Shown here: in pieces, positions 17,343 through 25,827 of the stretch
Layout of the letters: every line of letters starts with the position of its first letter
Position numbering within the stretch: the stretch's first letter is position 1
Source of the DNA: Cyclobacteriaceae bacterium
Lineage (GTDB): Bacteria > Bacteroidota > Bacteroidia > Cytophagales > Cyclobacteriaceae
Length of the DNA stretch: 64,000 nt
Assembly: GCA_021648745.1 (NCBI GenBank)
Contig: JAKISE010000002.1
Location: 1 to 64,000, forward strand
Direction of reading: 5' to 3'
Program-made: the position numbers and the translations under genes
The notes under the pieces: model-generated
Told to the model about the DNA's origin: nothing
The model's database searches: none
What the model saw: only the letters and a program-made list of their open reading frames with translations

Positions 17343-17457
17343 TAATATTGGATGCACCAGAAAAATTATGCAATTTCGATTGCCACACACAAGCATCCTA
17401 ATATGTCCGTAAAAAGACTTATCACAAAGTTAGCTTTCTGGGGCTAACTTTCTTTTT
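17343..17457 (+). ncRNA. Putative DRT3 template ncRNA with ACACACA tract
   Basis: Fills the gap behind drt3b. An outer stem pairs 17345-17355 with 17393-17404 (11 pairs, one bulged T at 17399; the core is GGATGC with GCATCC). Inside it is a hairpin, GCAAT (17370-17374), TTCG tetraloop, ATTGC (17379-17383). Between the inner hairpin and the closing strand of the outer stem lies unpaired CACACACA (17384-17391). This exposes a dinucleotide template suited to poly(GT) synthesis by Drt3a. A 9-bp terminator-like hairpin with a T tract closes the element at 17457. I worked out the folding by hand; the exact 5' end is unknown and may lie inside drt3b. Confidence 0.75.
17426..17457 (+). terminator. 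Strong hairpin with T tract behind the DRT3 RNA
   Basis: AAAGTTAGC (17426-17434), 8-base loop, GCTAACTTT (17443-17451), then CTTTTT. The 9-bp perfect stem with T run fits an intrinsic terminator or the 3' end of the ncRNA. It lies only 5 bases before the next ATG, so the downstream gene would depend on read-through or on processing. Confidence 0.8.
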
Positions 17458-17461
17458 AATT

Positions 17462-19426
17462 ATGAAAAGAGTACTTTCAAAATCCCGATATAAGTTAGGT
17501 TTGGAATGTCCAAACAAACTGTATTATACAGGAAAGGAAGAGTACGCTAATAATAAAGTTGAAGATGCTTTTTTAGAAGCCTTAGCACAAGGAGGTTTTC
17601 AAGTTGAAGAATTAGCCAGAATGCACTATCCCAATGGTATTTTAGTGGAAGGTAATAACTGGGATTATGAAATTTTGCACAATAAAACTCAGCTATTATT
17701 AAAACAGGAGAATGTCATTATTTATGAAGCAGCCTTTTTGATGGATGGTTTATTTGTAAGAACAGATATATTAGTAAAAAAGGGTAATCGAATTGAATTA
17801 ATAGAAGTTAAAGCTAAATCTTATCATCCAGAAGATGAACACATTTTTATTGGAAAAAGAGGAAGTTTAGTAAAGAGTTGGACACCTTATTTATTTGATG
17901 TCGCTTTTCAAAAATTTGTGATACAACTATGTTTTCCAATTTGGAAAATAAGTTCTTTTATTATGATGGCTGACAAGTCAAAAAAAGCTTCTATTGATGG
18001 ATTAAATCAGCTTTTTAGAATAAATAAGAAAGCTGGTAATCGAACTGGTATTATAAAGAAAGTTAATTCAATTGAAGAAATAGGAACTTCTATTTTAGGC
18101 AGAAGAAATATTACAGATATTATTACTGGTATAGAAGAAAATAGATTTTTACATCACGAGAATTTATCTTTTCAGGAATCTATTAGACTATTTAAAGAGT
18201 TGTATCAAAAGAATCAATATGCTAATTGGTCAACTTCATTTTCAGTTTGTAAAACTTGTGAGTATAAAGCTGAAAAAGAACAGGAATTACGAGGGCTAAA
18301 ATCTGGATTTAAAGAATGTTTTAAGAAGCAACACAATTGGGATGATTACGAATTTAATAAACCTAATACGTTTGAAATTTGGAGCTTTCGTAAAGGAAAT
18401 AAATTGTTTGAAGAAGGAATCTATTTCATGGATGAATTAACGGAAGATATTATTGACTATAAAGAAGAAGCAGGTAAGTTGTCAAGTACTGAAAGGCAGT
18501 GGTTACAAATAGAAAAAGAAGTTAATAATGATACTTCAATTTATGTTGATGAAAATGGATTAGCTGAAGAATTAAATTCTTGGACATATCCACTTCATTT
18601 TATTGATTTTGAGACAAGTGCAGTAGCCTTGCCTTTCAATAAAGGAACTAAGCCATATGAACAGATTGCATTTCAATTTTCACATCATATTTACCATAAA
18701 AATGGGAGAATAGAACACGCCTCTGAATACATTAATAATAAGGCAGGGTTCTTTCCAAATTTTGAATTTATTAGAGCATTAAAAAACAGTTTAGATAATG
18801 ATAATGGAATGATATTACGTTATTCACATCATGAAAATACGATACTAAATGCAATATATATTCAGTTATCAAATTCAAATGAAGATGATAAAGATGAGTT
18901 AAAGAGTTTTATACAAACTATTTCTCATTCTAAAAGTGATAGTTCAATAAAATGGGTTGGAAGCAGAGATATGGTTGATTTATGGGATATAATCAAGAAA
19001 TACTATTATAACCCTCTAACTAAAGGTTCGAACTCTATCAAAACTGTTTTGCCTGCTGCTCTGAGTTCAAGTAGGTATTTGCAGCAAAAGTATTCTAAAC
19101 CAATTAATCAAATCAATGTATCAAGTAAGAATTTTGATAAAAAACATACTTGGTTAGAAATTGAAAATGATACTGTCAAAAGTCCATATAAAATGCTGCC
19201 ATCCGTTTTTGAAAACTGGAATGAAGAGCAAATAGAAAACTCGTTATCCGAAATTGATGATATTGCTGATGGAGGAGCTGCATTGACAGCCTATGGAAAA
19301 TTACAATATTCTGATATGGAGCAAAACGAGATTGATGAGTTAACAAATGCTTTGCTAAAATATTGTGAGTTAGATACTTTGGCAATGGTTATGATTTTTG
19401 AACATTTTAAGGAAGACTTAATATGA
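17462..19426 (+). CDS. DUF2779 family protein, Cas4-like nuclease plus DEDD-type exonuclease-like domain
   Basis: 654 aa. It opens with SKSRYKLGLECPNKLYY, the DUF2779 signature. The N-terminal half has RTDILVKKGN and IELIEVKAKS, a D ... E-x-K pattern of the PD-(D/E)XK/Cas4 type, and CKTCEYKAE (~260), a possible metal ligand. The C-terminal half has HFIDFETSA (D-x-E), RYSHHENTIL and YCELDTLAMV, matching the three acidic motifs of RNase H-fold DEDD exonucleases. It is thus probably a dual-nuclease protein; catalysis is not shown for the family. It starts 5 bases after the ncRNA terminator and overlaps the next gene by 4 bases (ATGA). Confidence 0.8.
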   Translation: MKRVLSKSRYKLGLECPNKLYYTGKEEYANNKVEDAFLEALAQGGFQVEELARMHYPNGILVEGNNWDYEILHNKTQLLLKQENVIIYEAAFLMDGLFVRTDILVKKGNRIELIEVKAKSYHPEDEHIFIGKRGSLVKSWTPYLFDVAFQKFVIQLCFPIWKISSFIMMADKSKKASIDGLNQLFRINKKAGNRTGIIKKVNSIEEIGTSILGRRNITDIITGIEENRFLHHENLSFQESIRLFKELYQKNQYANWSTSFSVCKTCEYKAEKEQELRGLKSGFKECFKKQHNWDDYEFNKPNTFEIWSFRKGNKLFEEGIYFMDELTEDIIDYKEEAGKLSSTERQWLQIEKEVNNDTSIYVDENGLAEELNSWTYPLHFIDFETSAVALPFNKGTKPYEQIAFQFSHHIYHKNGRIEHASEYINNKAGFFPNFEFIRALKNSLDNDNGMILRYSHHENTILNAIYIQLSNSNEDDKDELKSFIQTISHSKSDSSIKWVGSRDMVDLWDIIKKYYYNPLTKGSNSIKTVLPAALSSSRYLQQKYSKPINQINVSSKNFDKKHTWLEIENDTVKSPYKMLPSVFENWNEEQIENSLSEIDDIADGGAALTAYGKLQYSDMEQNEIDELTNALLKYCELDTLAMVMIFEHFKEDLI

Positions 19427-19860
19427 ATAAACTAACTCAATACGCCCAACACTTTACTAAGCTTGAATTAATGAAAGCTCGGTTAGAAGTATTCCAAAAT
19501 GAAAGTGGGAGAGAGGGAGTAGATTTTATAATAAAGACTGATACTGGTAATTACCACGAGTTGTATTTACAAACGGTCAATTTAGATAAGGAGAGAAGTG
19601 CAAAAATATCGAAAGAAGAGTTGGGAGAGCCTAAAGACAATCTTTGGATTGCACTCGTACTATTTATGGAAGATATGGAGCCTGTTTTTCATTTAATACC
19701 TTCTAAAGTTCTCTTAATACCAGATGATTATATTTTTTTTGATAATGAGCAAGGGGAGAGGTTTAAACATCTATCAAATTGGGAGATTAAGGTTTTTGTC
19801 AGGGCAATTCCCGAATTGAGTAAGTATTCATTCGCTAATATGTTGCCTCAATTAGTCTAA
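19423..19860 (+). CDS. Small uncharacterised partner of the DUF2779 protein
   Basis: 145 aa with no family recognised. The centre (DFIIKTDTGNYHELYLQTVNL, then DNLWIALVLFM and VFHLIPSKVLLIPDDYI) looks like a mixed alpha/beta fold with a long beta hairpin, reminiscent of DUF4365-type nuclease-fold proteins, but I see no catalytic set. It overlaps the DUF2779 gene by 4 bases, so the two are co-translated and probably work together. Last gene of the island. Confidence 0.6.
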   Translation: MNKLTQYAQHFTKLELMKARLEVFQNESGREGVDFIIKTDTGNYHELYLQTVNLDKERSAKISKEELGEPKDNLWIALVLFMEDMEPVFHLIPSKVLLIPDDYIFFDNEQGERFKHLSNWEIKVFVRAIPELSKYSFANMLPQLV

Positions 19861-20284
19861 ATTGGCACATTATACATTATGTTAAATAGGAATACCAAAC
19901 CTAGCCATGCAGGTGCGGTGGCAGGGCAAAATAGCGAGGTGTGCGTAAGCCATGGTGCGGTGGCAGCATTATTTTGTCTAGATTTTTTGTTTACTTTTTT
20001 ATCAATGAAAAAAGTAAAAGCCTAGCGGCTTGAGCGACCTAAGTGAACACGTGTTAAGGAATGTTATAGATGCGAACTAATTAACTCATTTGTTTAGATT
20101 GATGAGATTCCTGTCTTCACAGGAATGACGTTGCTTTTTAATACTAAGATTGCGCATCAATTGTGGAATGACGGTTCGTTTGGAGGGATTGCCACGTCTC
20201 AATCAGCAAAACGGCTGGATCGTTCCTCGCAATGACGTGTAGTGTGAGAATGCTTGTTAGAACAAAGTGATGGCGGCAAGTGGT

Positions 20285-20312
20285 TTAGAGGAAATTTTAA
20301 ACGCCTTAGAAT
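20285..20312 (+). repeat. 28-base repeat, right copy (partner at 5255-5282)
   Basis: TTAGAGGAAATTTTAAACGC followed by CTTAGAAT. Same orientation as the left copy, ~26/28 identical. It lies in non-coding DNA. Confidence 0.6.
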
Positions 20313-20690
20313 CAACTGTATGAGTCTAGGTCGTAGGATTGTATGAATAATCAACTTTACAGAATTGCTTTCCTCTAAATCTCTTGGCTTGCGGTAGGTA
20401 ATTGCCCAGCCGGTTGGCGGGCAACAGCGCGTTGGCAAAAAACTATTAATAGCTGCTTGGTTAGGGCATGGCAGAGCGAAGGATTCGTGCGCTGGCCAAG
20501 CGGCTATTTAATATAACGGCCAATTATAGTAACAAAAGATTGTATGGAGGAATTTTCTTTAGATGCTCATGTAAAGTAGATTGATGTGCATGTACTATTT
20601 AGGCGTAGCCCGGAACCGCTGGTTAGCGGTGGAGACATAATATAAATTATAGCAACAAAAGGGGTTTAAGTGTGGCCGTAATTTGCTTTA

Positions 20691-20738
20691 CATAATATCT
20701 GCCGATATGAGTCTAAAGACGTCATATCTGATATTATG
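20691..20738. repeat. Long two-part inverted repeat
   Basis: CATAATATC (20691-20699) pairs with GATATTATG (20730-20738). Inside, GATATGA (20704-20710) pairs with TCATATC (20722-20728) around an 11-base loop. The 16 pairs form a clear hairpin without a T tract. Function unknown; a structured RNA or the end of a mobile element are possible. Confidence 0.65.
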
Positions 20739-20810
20739 CAAAATAGCGAGCTATTACGCAAATTACTACTTTTGTTCTATAATTAATATTATGTTAAATA
20801 GATAATTTAA

Positions 20811-20838
20811 TAAAATAGGCGGCTTGTTTAACCGCCTA
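20811..20838 (-). terminator. Intrinsic terminator of the TPR gene
   Basis: Read on the minus strand: TAGGCGG, 9-base loop, CCGCCTA, then TTTTATT. It starts 24 bases past the stop codon of the TPR gene at 20862. Confidence 0.8.
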
Positions 20839-20861
20839 CTCTACTCAATATCAATTAGAAA

Positions 20862-22022
20862 CTAATCCTCATCTGAAACATATCCTAAGGCTTTACGCTT
20901 ATCATATATTTCAGTTGCTTTATTTCCGTCTTTTAATTTTGCATATACTGCTTGTAAATTTTGAAGTCCTAGCTCATCATTTTCATCCATTTTCATTACA
21001 GCTTCTAATAATGGGATAGCCATTTTGTACTCAAGAGAAGAATTCCTTTCAGCTGCGTCAATATTCCTATTGTATTCCTTTATACTCATTTCATTAACAA
21101 CATCCATTATTTTGTCTCCCTTACCAATATATAATACTGATAAATTAATTAATGCACTCCTATTTTCAGGCTCCATTTCAATTGCTTTCTTATAATAGAC
21201 TTCAGCATTCTCCAAATCATCAGTCATATCGTATAACATAGCTAAATTAGCTACCAATATGGTGTTTTCAGGATCTTGATCAATGGCTATTTTTAGACCT
21301 TCAATTGCCTCCTCCATTCTATCCAATTTTATAAGGATATCAACTTCTTGCTTCTGAAAATTTAATGCCTCCGGAAATTTTTCTTGTCCTAGATGTACAT
21401 ATTTTAATGCAGTTTCTAGGTCTTCTTTTTGATTTAAATAGATATCTACAATGCTACTTACTACCCTTTGCGAATATTGGTCCATCTCTATTAGCTTTTC
21501 ATAATTCCTTAAAGCATCATCGTATTTTTCTATCTCTTGTGCCATCATAGCACCATATAAATACCCTGTGGTATCTGTAGGATTAATAGTAGAAACATCC
21601 ATAAAATTATCATAGGCAGTAGCATAATCACCATTATTATAGTTTTCCACTCCTTTATTAAGCGCACGGCCATATAATTGATCATACCCTACTTGAGAAA
21701 GTCCATTATAAGTACCCCCTTCTTTTTCTAGCTCAAGGGTTTTATTATAGCTCTCAGCTGCTAGTTTTAATGCTTCGGGATATTTTGCTTTTAGAGCTTC
21801 ATCTTCTGATTGTGATATTTTGTCATAAATTTGAGCTCTTGTATACCAAGTTTTTGGCTTCTCCATTGTTTTTTCAAACGTAATGGCAGGCTCAATCATT
21901 TCTGCTGCTTCCCCTAATTCGCCTTTTGTAAGTAGCGAATTTGCTTTTGTTACGTTTTTACCTTGACCAAAAGCAGTCATCGCTGCCCCTAAAACTATGG
22001 CCAACATCATTAACTTTCTCAT
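20862..22022 (-). CDS. Exported TPR-repeat protein
   Basis: 386 aa from ATG at 22020-22022 (MRKLMMLAIVLGAAMTAFGQ), a clear signal peptide. Longer in-frame starts would bury it. At least six TPR-like repeats follow, for example GYLYGAMMAQEIEKYDDAL, AVYYKK-like and NTILVANLAMLYDMTDD, so it is a periplasmic or surface scaffold. The start lies 4 bases behind the gyrA stop, so the two genes are probably co-transcribed. The partner is unknown. A terminator follows at 20811-20838. Confidence 0.85.
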   Translation of the reverse strand: MRKLMMLAIVLGAAMTAFGQGKNVTKANSLLTKGELGEAAEMIEPAITFEKTMEKPKTWYTRAQIYDKISQSEDEALKAKYPEALKLAAESYNKTLELEKEGGTYNGLSQVGYDQLYGRALNKGVENYNNGDYATAYDNFMDVSTINPTDTTGYLYGAMMAQEIEKYDDALRNYEKLIEMDQYSQRVVSSIVDIYLNQKEDLETALKYVHLGQEKFPEALNFQKQEVDILIKLDRMEEAIEGLKIAIDQDPENTILVANLAMLYDMTDDLENAEVYYKKAIEMEPENRSALINLSVLYIGKGDKIMDVVNEMSIKEYNRNIDAAERNSSLEYKMAIPLLEAVMKMDENDELGLQNLQAVYAKLKDGNKATEIYDKRKALGYVSDED

Positions 22023-22026
22023 CTTA

Positions 22027-24582
22027 TTATTCGTTTGTATTTGTTGATTCTTCATTTGTATTATCTTCACCAGTCGGGTTTTCTGTAGAATCATTCTCTT
22101 CTTCCTCTTCTAACCCTTCAATTAATTCAATCTTAGCAATCGATGAAATCTCATCTTTCTCGTTTAATCGGATAAGCTTCACTCCTTGTGTAGCTCTGCC
22201 CATTACTCTAAGGTTTTCTACTTCCATTCTAATGGTAATACCGCTCTTATTTATAATCATAAGTTGGTCAGTGTCAACTACTTCCTTTATGGCAACTAAA
22301 GTCCCTGTTTTGTCAGTTACATTCATTGCTTTTACCCCCTTACCACCACGTTTGGTGATGCGGTACTGGCCTACTTCAGATCGCTTTCCATAACCTTTTT
22401 CAGATACTACAAGCAGCGTAGCATCATCCCTAGCTACACATACCATACCAATGAGCTTATGCTCGTCTTTATCTATGCGCATGGCACGTACTCCAGTAGC
22501 CGTTCTTCCCATCGATCTCACATCAGATTCGTGGAAATGAATAGCCAAGCCTTTGGTGCTTGCTATAATGATGTGATTATTACCGTTGGTAAGATTTACA
22601 TCTAGTAAATGGTCGCCTTCGGCAATGTTAATAGCATTAATGCCATTCGTTCTTGGTCGCGAATATGCCTCAAGGCTTGTTTTCTTAATGGTGCCATTTT
22701 CGGTACACATAACAATAAAGTTATTATTGATGTAATCTTCATCAACTAAACTCTTCACTGCAATTACTGCTTTTACTTTATCGCCTGATTCTATATTTAG
22801 GAGGTTTTGAATCGCCCGTCCTTTAGTAGCCTTTCCTCCTTCTGGAATTTGCCATACTTTTTTCCAAAACACTTTACCAGATTCTGTAAAAATGAGCAGG
22901 TAATTATGGTTAGTAGCCACAAAGAGATGTTCTGTAAAATCATCATCTTTGGTAGTGGCTCCTTTTGAGCCAACTCCACCTCTACCCTGTGTTCGATATT
23001 CTTTCAGTGCGGTTCGTTTAATATAACCCTCGTGAGATATGGTTAATACCATTTCTTCATCTGGTATCATATCTTCTGCGGTCATATCATCAGCGGCATG
23101 CTCAATAACAGACCTTCTTTCATCACCGTATCGCTCTTTTATGTCAGCTAATTCTTCTTTAATGATATTCATTCGAATTGACTCATCTCCTAGAATCTCA
23201 TTTAAATGAGCTATTAGCACCTGAATCTCATCGTATTCTTTTTGAATTTTCTCACGCTCCAGACCAGTAAGCCTTTGCAAACGCATTTCCAAAATGGCTT
23301 TTGCTTGAATTTCACTCAATTCAAACTTCTTTATTAAGCCATCTTTGGCAATCTCAGGATCTCGAGAACCCCGAATTAAAGCAATTACCTCATCTAAATG
23401 ATCTAAGGCTATTAAATACCCTTGAAGTATATGAGCTCTCTTCTCTGCTTCTTTTAGTTCGTATTTGGTTCTTCTAATAACAACTTCGTGGCGATGATCC
23501 ACATAATGGTGAATCATATCTTTCAGGTTCAACATTTCTGGCCGCCCTTTAACCAGTGCAATATTATTTACACTAAATGAAGACTGTAATTGCGTGTATT
23601 TGTATAAATTATTTAGAACAATATTCGGAATAGCATCCTTTTTAAGGTCATAAACAATCCGCATTCCATTTCTATCTGATTCGTCACGAATATCAGAGAT
23701 GCCTTCAATTTTCTTCTCGTTGATAAGACCAGCAGTCTTTTCAATCATAGAAGCCTTATTTACTTGGTAAGGAATTTCTGAAATAATAATTTGTTCTTTT
23801 CCAGTTTTTGTTTCATCAAAATGCGCTTTTGCTCTCAGCACTATTCTTCCTCTACCCGTTTCAAAGGCAGATCTAACCCCTGTATATCCATAAATAGTGG
23901 CTCCTGTAGGAAAATCGGGGGCAATAATGTGCTCCATTAGCCCTTCTACTGTTATATCGTTATCATTGATATAGGCAGTTATACCATCCACCACTTCCGA
24001 AAGGTTATGAGGTGGCATATTGGTGGCCATACCAACGGCAATACCTGAAGCGCCATTTAATAGTAAGTTTGGCAACTTGCCGGGCATAACAGTAGGCTCC
24101 TTTAATGAATCATCAAAGTTGAGTTGGAAGTCAACCGTATCCTTGTTGATATCAGTTACCAATTCATCTGCAATTCGCTTTAAGCGTGCCTCTGTGTAAC
24201 GCATAGCAGCAGGTGAATCACCATCTACCGACCCAAAGTTTCCTTGCCCATCAACTAATGGGTAACGCAGCGACCAAGGCTGTGCCATACGAACCATAGT
24301 GTCGTATACTGAAGAATCGCCATGCGGATGATACTTACCAAGTACCTCCCCTACAATTCTTGCAGATTTTTTATGTGCTTTACTATAGGTTACTCCTAAA
24401 TCGAGCATACCGAAAAGTACTCTTCGGTGCACAGGTTTTAATCCATCACGCACGTCTGGTAAAGCCCTAGAAACAATAACTGACATCGAATAATCGATGT
24501 ATGCAGCTTTCATTTCTTCTTCAATATTTATTGGAATAATGGTCTCAGAGCCAAATTGCTCTTCATTCTCGTCCTCTGCCAT
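22027..24582 (-). CDS. gyrA: DNA gyrase subunit A
   Basis: 851 aa. ATP-dependent negative supercoiling with GyrB. The catalytic tyrosine is Y129 in AAMRYTEARL. The quinolone region HPHGDSSVYD (85-94) has S90 and D94 at the E. coli S83 and D87 positions, so no classic resistance change is visible. The C-terminal beta-pinwheel carries the GyrA box form KRGGKGVKAM, plus repeats such as GRGGVGSKGATT. The tail is acidic and variable (EGLEEEEENDS), as in other Bacteroidota GyrA. The start MAEDENEEQFGSETI fits the family, and a -7 box lies 34 bases upstream. Confidence 0.98.
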   Translation of the reverse strand: MAEDENEEQFGSETIIPINIEEEMKAAYIDYSMSVIVSRALPDVRDGLKPVHRRVLFGMLDLGVTYSKAHKKSARIVGEVLGKYHPHGDSSVYDTMVRMAQPWSLRYPLVDGQGNFGSVDGDSPAAMRYTEARLKRIADELVTDINKDTVDFQLNFDDSLKEPTVMPGKLPNLLLNGASGIAVGMATNMPPHNLSEVVDGITAYINDNDITVEGLMEHIIAPDFPTGATIYGYTGVRSAFETGRGRIVLRAKAHFDETKTGKEQIIISEIPYQVNKASMIEKTAGLINEKKIEGISDIRDESDRNGMRIVYDLKKDAIPNIVLNNLYKYTQLQSSFSVNNIALVKGRPEMLNLKDMIHHYVDHRHEVVIRRTKYELKEAEKRAHILQGYLIALDHLDEVIALIRGSRDPEIAKDGLIKKFELSEIQAKAILEMRLQRLTGLEREKIQKEYDEIQVLIAHLNEILGDESIRMNIIKEELADIKERYGDERRSVIEHAADDMTAEDMIPDEEMVLTISHEGYIKRTALKEYRTQGRGGVGSKGATTKDDDFTEHLFVATNHNYLLIFTESGKVFWKKVWQIPEGGKATKGRAIQNLLNIESGDKVKAVIAVKSLVDEDYINNNFIVMCTENGTIKKTSLEAYSRPRTNGINAINIAEGDHLLDVNLTNGNNHIIIASTKGLAIHFHESDVRSMGRTATGVRAMRIDKDEHKLIGMVCVARDDATLLVVSEKGYGKRSEVGQYRITKRGGKGVKAMNVTDKTGTLVAIKEVVDTDQLMIINKSGITIRMEVENLRVMGRATQGVKLIRLNEKDEISSIAKIELIEGLEEEEENDSTENPTGEDNTNEESTNTNE

Positions 24583-24615
24583 TTATAGAGTTATAGGTTG
24601 TAAAAAATTCAACCT

Positions 24616-24623
24616 CAAAAATA
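24616..24623 (-). promoter_or_regulatory. Bacteroidota -7 box of gyrA
   Basis: Minus strand TATTTTTG, an exact match to TAnnTTTG, with a TTG about 22 bases further upstream. The expected start of transcription is near 24609, 27 bases before the gyrA ATG. Confidence 0.55.
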
Positions 24624-24795
24624 CAATTAATTATGAGTATTTAGGCAACAAATTGAGTGATAAAATAGGGATTAGAGATATATAAAATCCATTTTGAAAA
24701 AATGCTTGCTAAGCAATAACAAAATAGAGTTCTTGATATCGGCTTTCAGCTAGTGTTAAACCACCTAAACCTACCTCAAAAGCATTTAAAGTAAG

Positions 24796-25809
24796 TTAAT
24801 AAGGATTTTTCTTCTTTTTGTTTTTGCCCTTATACTTAATTAGCTCAGGATAGTTTTGTCCGTAATCAGGATCTTGCCATTTCCAAAATGGATGCATCTT
24901 ACTTCTGTATACCTTCCTGCCGTGCCTATGGTTAATTTGAGCATGACATTGGCTTACAGGACATTTTTTAAAGTTTGGCATTCGAATAACAGCACCAATA
25001 TTAACGTACAAAGCAGGCATTGCGTGATTTATCGTGTAGCCAACCCCTGGCACTGCTAGTTCATAGCTCTTAAACTCCGCAGACGGCCGTATAAACACTT
25101 TAAAATACTCTGAGAGAGAACGTTCAAATGAAACCCCTATATTAACAAATAGCTTGGTTTTCACTTGGTCAGGATTAAATTTCTTTTTACCTAATTTAAA
25201 TGTGCCAACCATGGCATCGACAGCGATAGTATGCCTTTTTGATCTATACACCTCCCCTCCCAGATATGCATAATATCTTATTATTGAGGCAGTTACATAG
25301 TCTGGCCTAAAGGCTTGAAGGTTGTTTGCCTCTACATTAGGGTAAAACTTTGCCGAAAATGATTGTTCGTAAGTAATTCCTCCTCCAAATCGATACCGGT
25401 CGTATGTATAACTTAAGGTTAATGAAATTGGGATACTACCACCTACACCTTGGTATTTTACGGAAACTGAGTCAGTTCCAAGTAAAAAGTCTTGGTCATC
25501 TACTGGTATATTAGACGATGCTTGTGCATTATTTACCCAACCTGAATATCCTGTGTCTATAGAATTACCAACCGTATAAAAATTATTAAATATATATACG
25601 TTCCCGTCTGTCTTTTGCAAAATACCAGGCCCATTAATTTCATGATTATAAAATGTAGCTCCAAAACCAGTGCTCGCATGCAAAGAAAAACCACCTAAGA
25701 ATTTAGAAAACGCACTGTTTTGGGCTCCCTTTTTAGATTGAGCTTGTGCTCCAGTAATAAAAAAAGCAATTACTAGTAAAACAAATAAGGTTTTTTGCAA
25801 ACTTGACAT
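24796..25809 (-). CDS. Uncharacterised outer membrane beta-barrel-like protein with basic tail
   Basis: 337 aa. Signal peptide 1-23 (LFVLLVIAFFITGAQAQ). The body has alternating amphipathic strands (SLHASTGFGATFY, ISLTLSYTYDRYRFGGGIT, FVNIGVSFERSL) typical of a barrel. The last ~60 residues are unusual: CPVSQCHAQINHRHGRKVYR, then MHPFWKWQDPDYGQN and a KGKNKKKKNPY end, i.e. cysteine, histidine and lysine rich. The tail could bind metal or lie in the periplasm. I do not recognise the family. The gene is 18 bases downstream of the neighbouring 203-aa gene on the same strand. Confidence 0.7.
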   Translation of the reverse strand: MSSLQKTLFVLLVIAFFITGAQAQSKKGAQNSAFSKFLGGFSLHASTGFGATFYNHEINGPGILQKTDGNVYIFNNFYTVGNSIDTGYSGWVNNAQASSNIPVDDQDFLLGTDSVSVKYQGVGGSIPISLTLSYTYDRYRFGGGITYEQSFSAKFYPNVEANNLQAFRPDYVTASIIRYYAYLGGEVYRSKRHTIAVDAMVGTFKLGKKKFNPDQVKTKLFVNIGVSFERSLSEYFKVFIRPSAEFKSYELAVPGVGYTINHAMPALYVNIGAVIRMPNFKKCPVSQCHAQINHRHGRKVYRSKMHPFWKWQDPDYGQNYPELIKYKGKNKKKKNPY

Positions 25810-25827
25810 AGATGCTCTTAGAAATTA

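Larger units (their letters stand above)
19861..20861. other. About 1 kb of non-coding, hairpin-rich DNA
   Basis: No credible gene. It holds: an inverted repeat TTTACTTTTTT / AAAAAAGTAAA (19990-20018), a possible bidirectional terminator; two near copies of GTGCGGTGGCAG (about 19910 and 19953); CCTGT-CTTC-ACAGG followed by AATGACG (20110-20130) and a second AATGACG-ended unit (to ~20240), the style of Bacteroidota interspersed intergenic repeats; a stem TTGCCC/GGGCAA (20402-20424); and a 10-bp stem, 20451-20460 with 20496-20505. ATTTAATATAACGGCCAATT at 20506 recurs with two changes at 7924 and 9856. The stretch looks like the decayed right edge of the island. Confidence 0.6.

Noticed and set aside
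13667..17457. Retron or group II intron reading of the RT pair
   Set aside because: No maturase, HNH or intron domains V/VI are seen, and two RTs in tandem with an AC-tract RNA fit DRT3 better than a retron with its msr-msd and single RT.
20155..20330. Short open frame (from ATG near 20272) containing the 28-base repeat
   Set aside because: Only 17 codons, no family, inside repeat-rich non-coding DNA.
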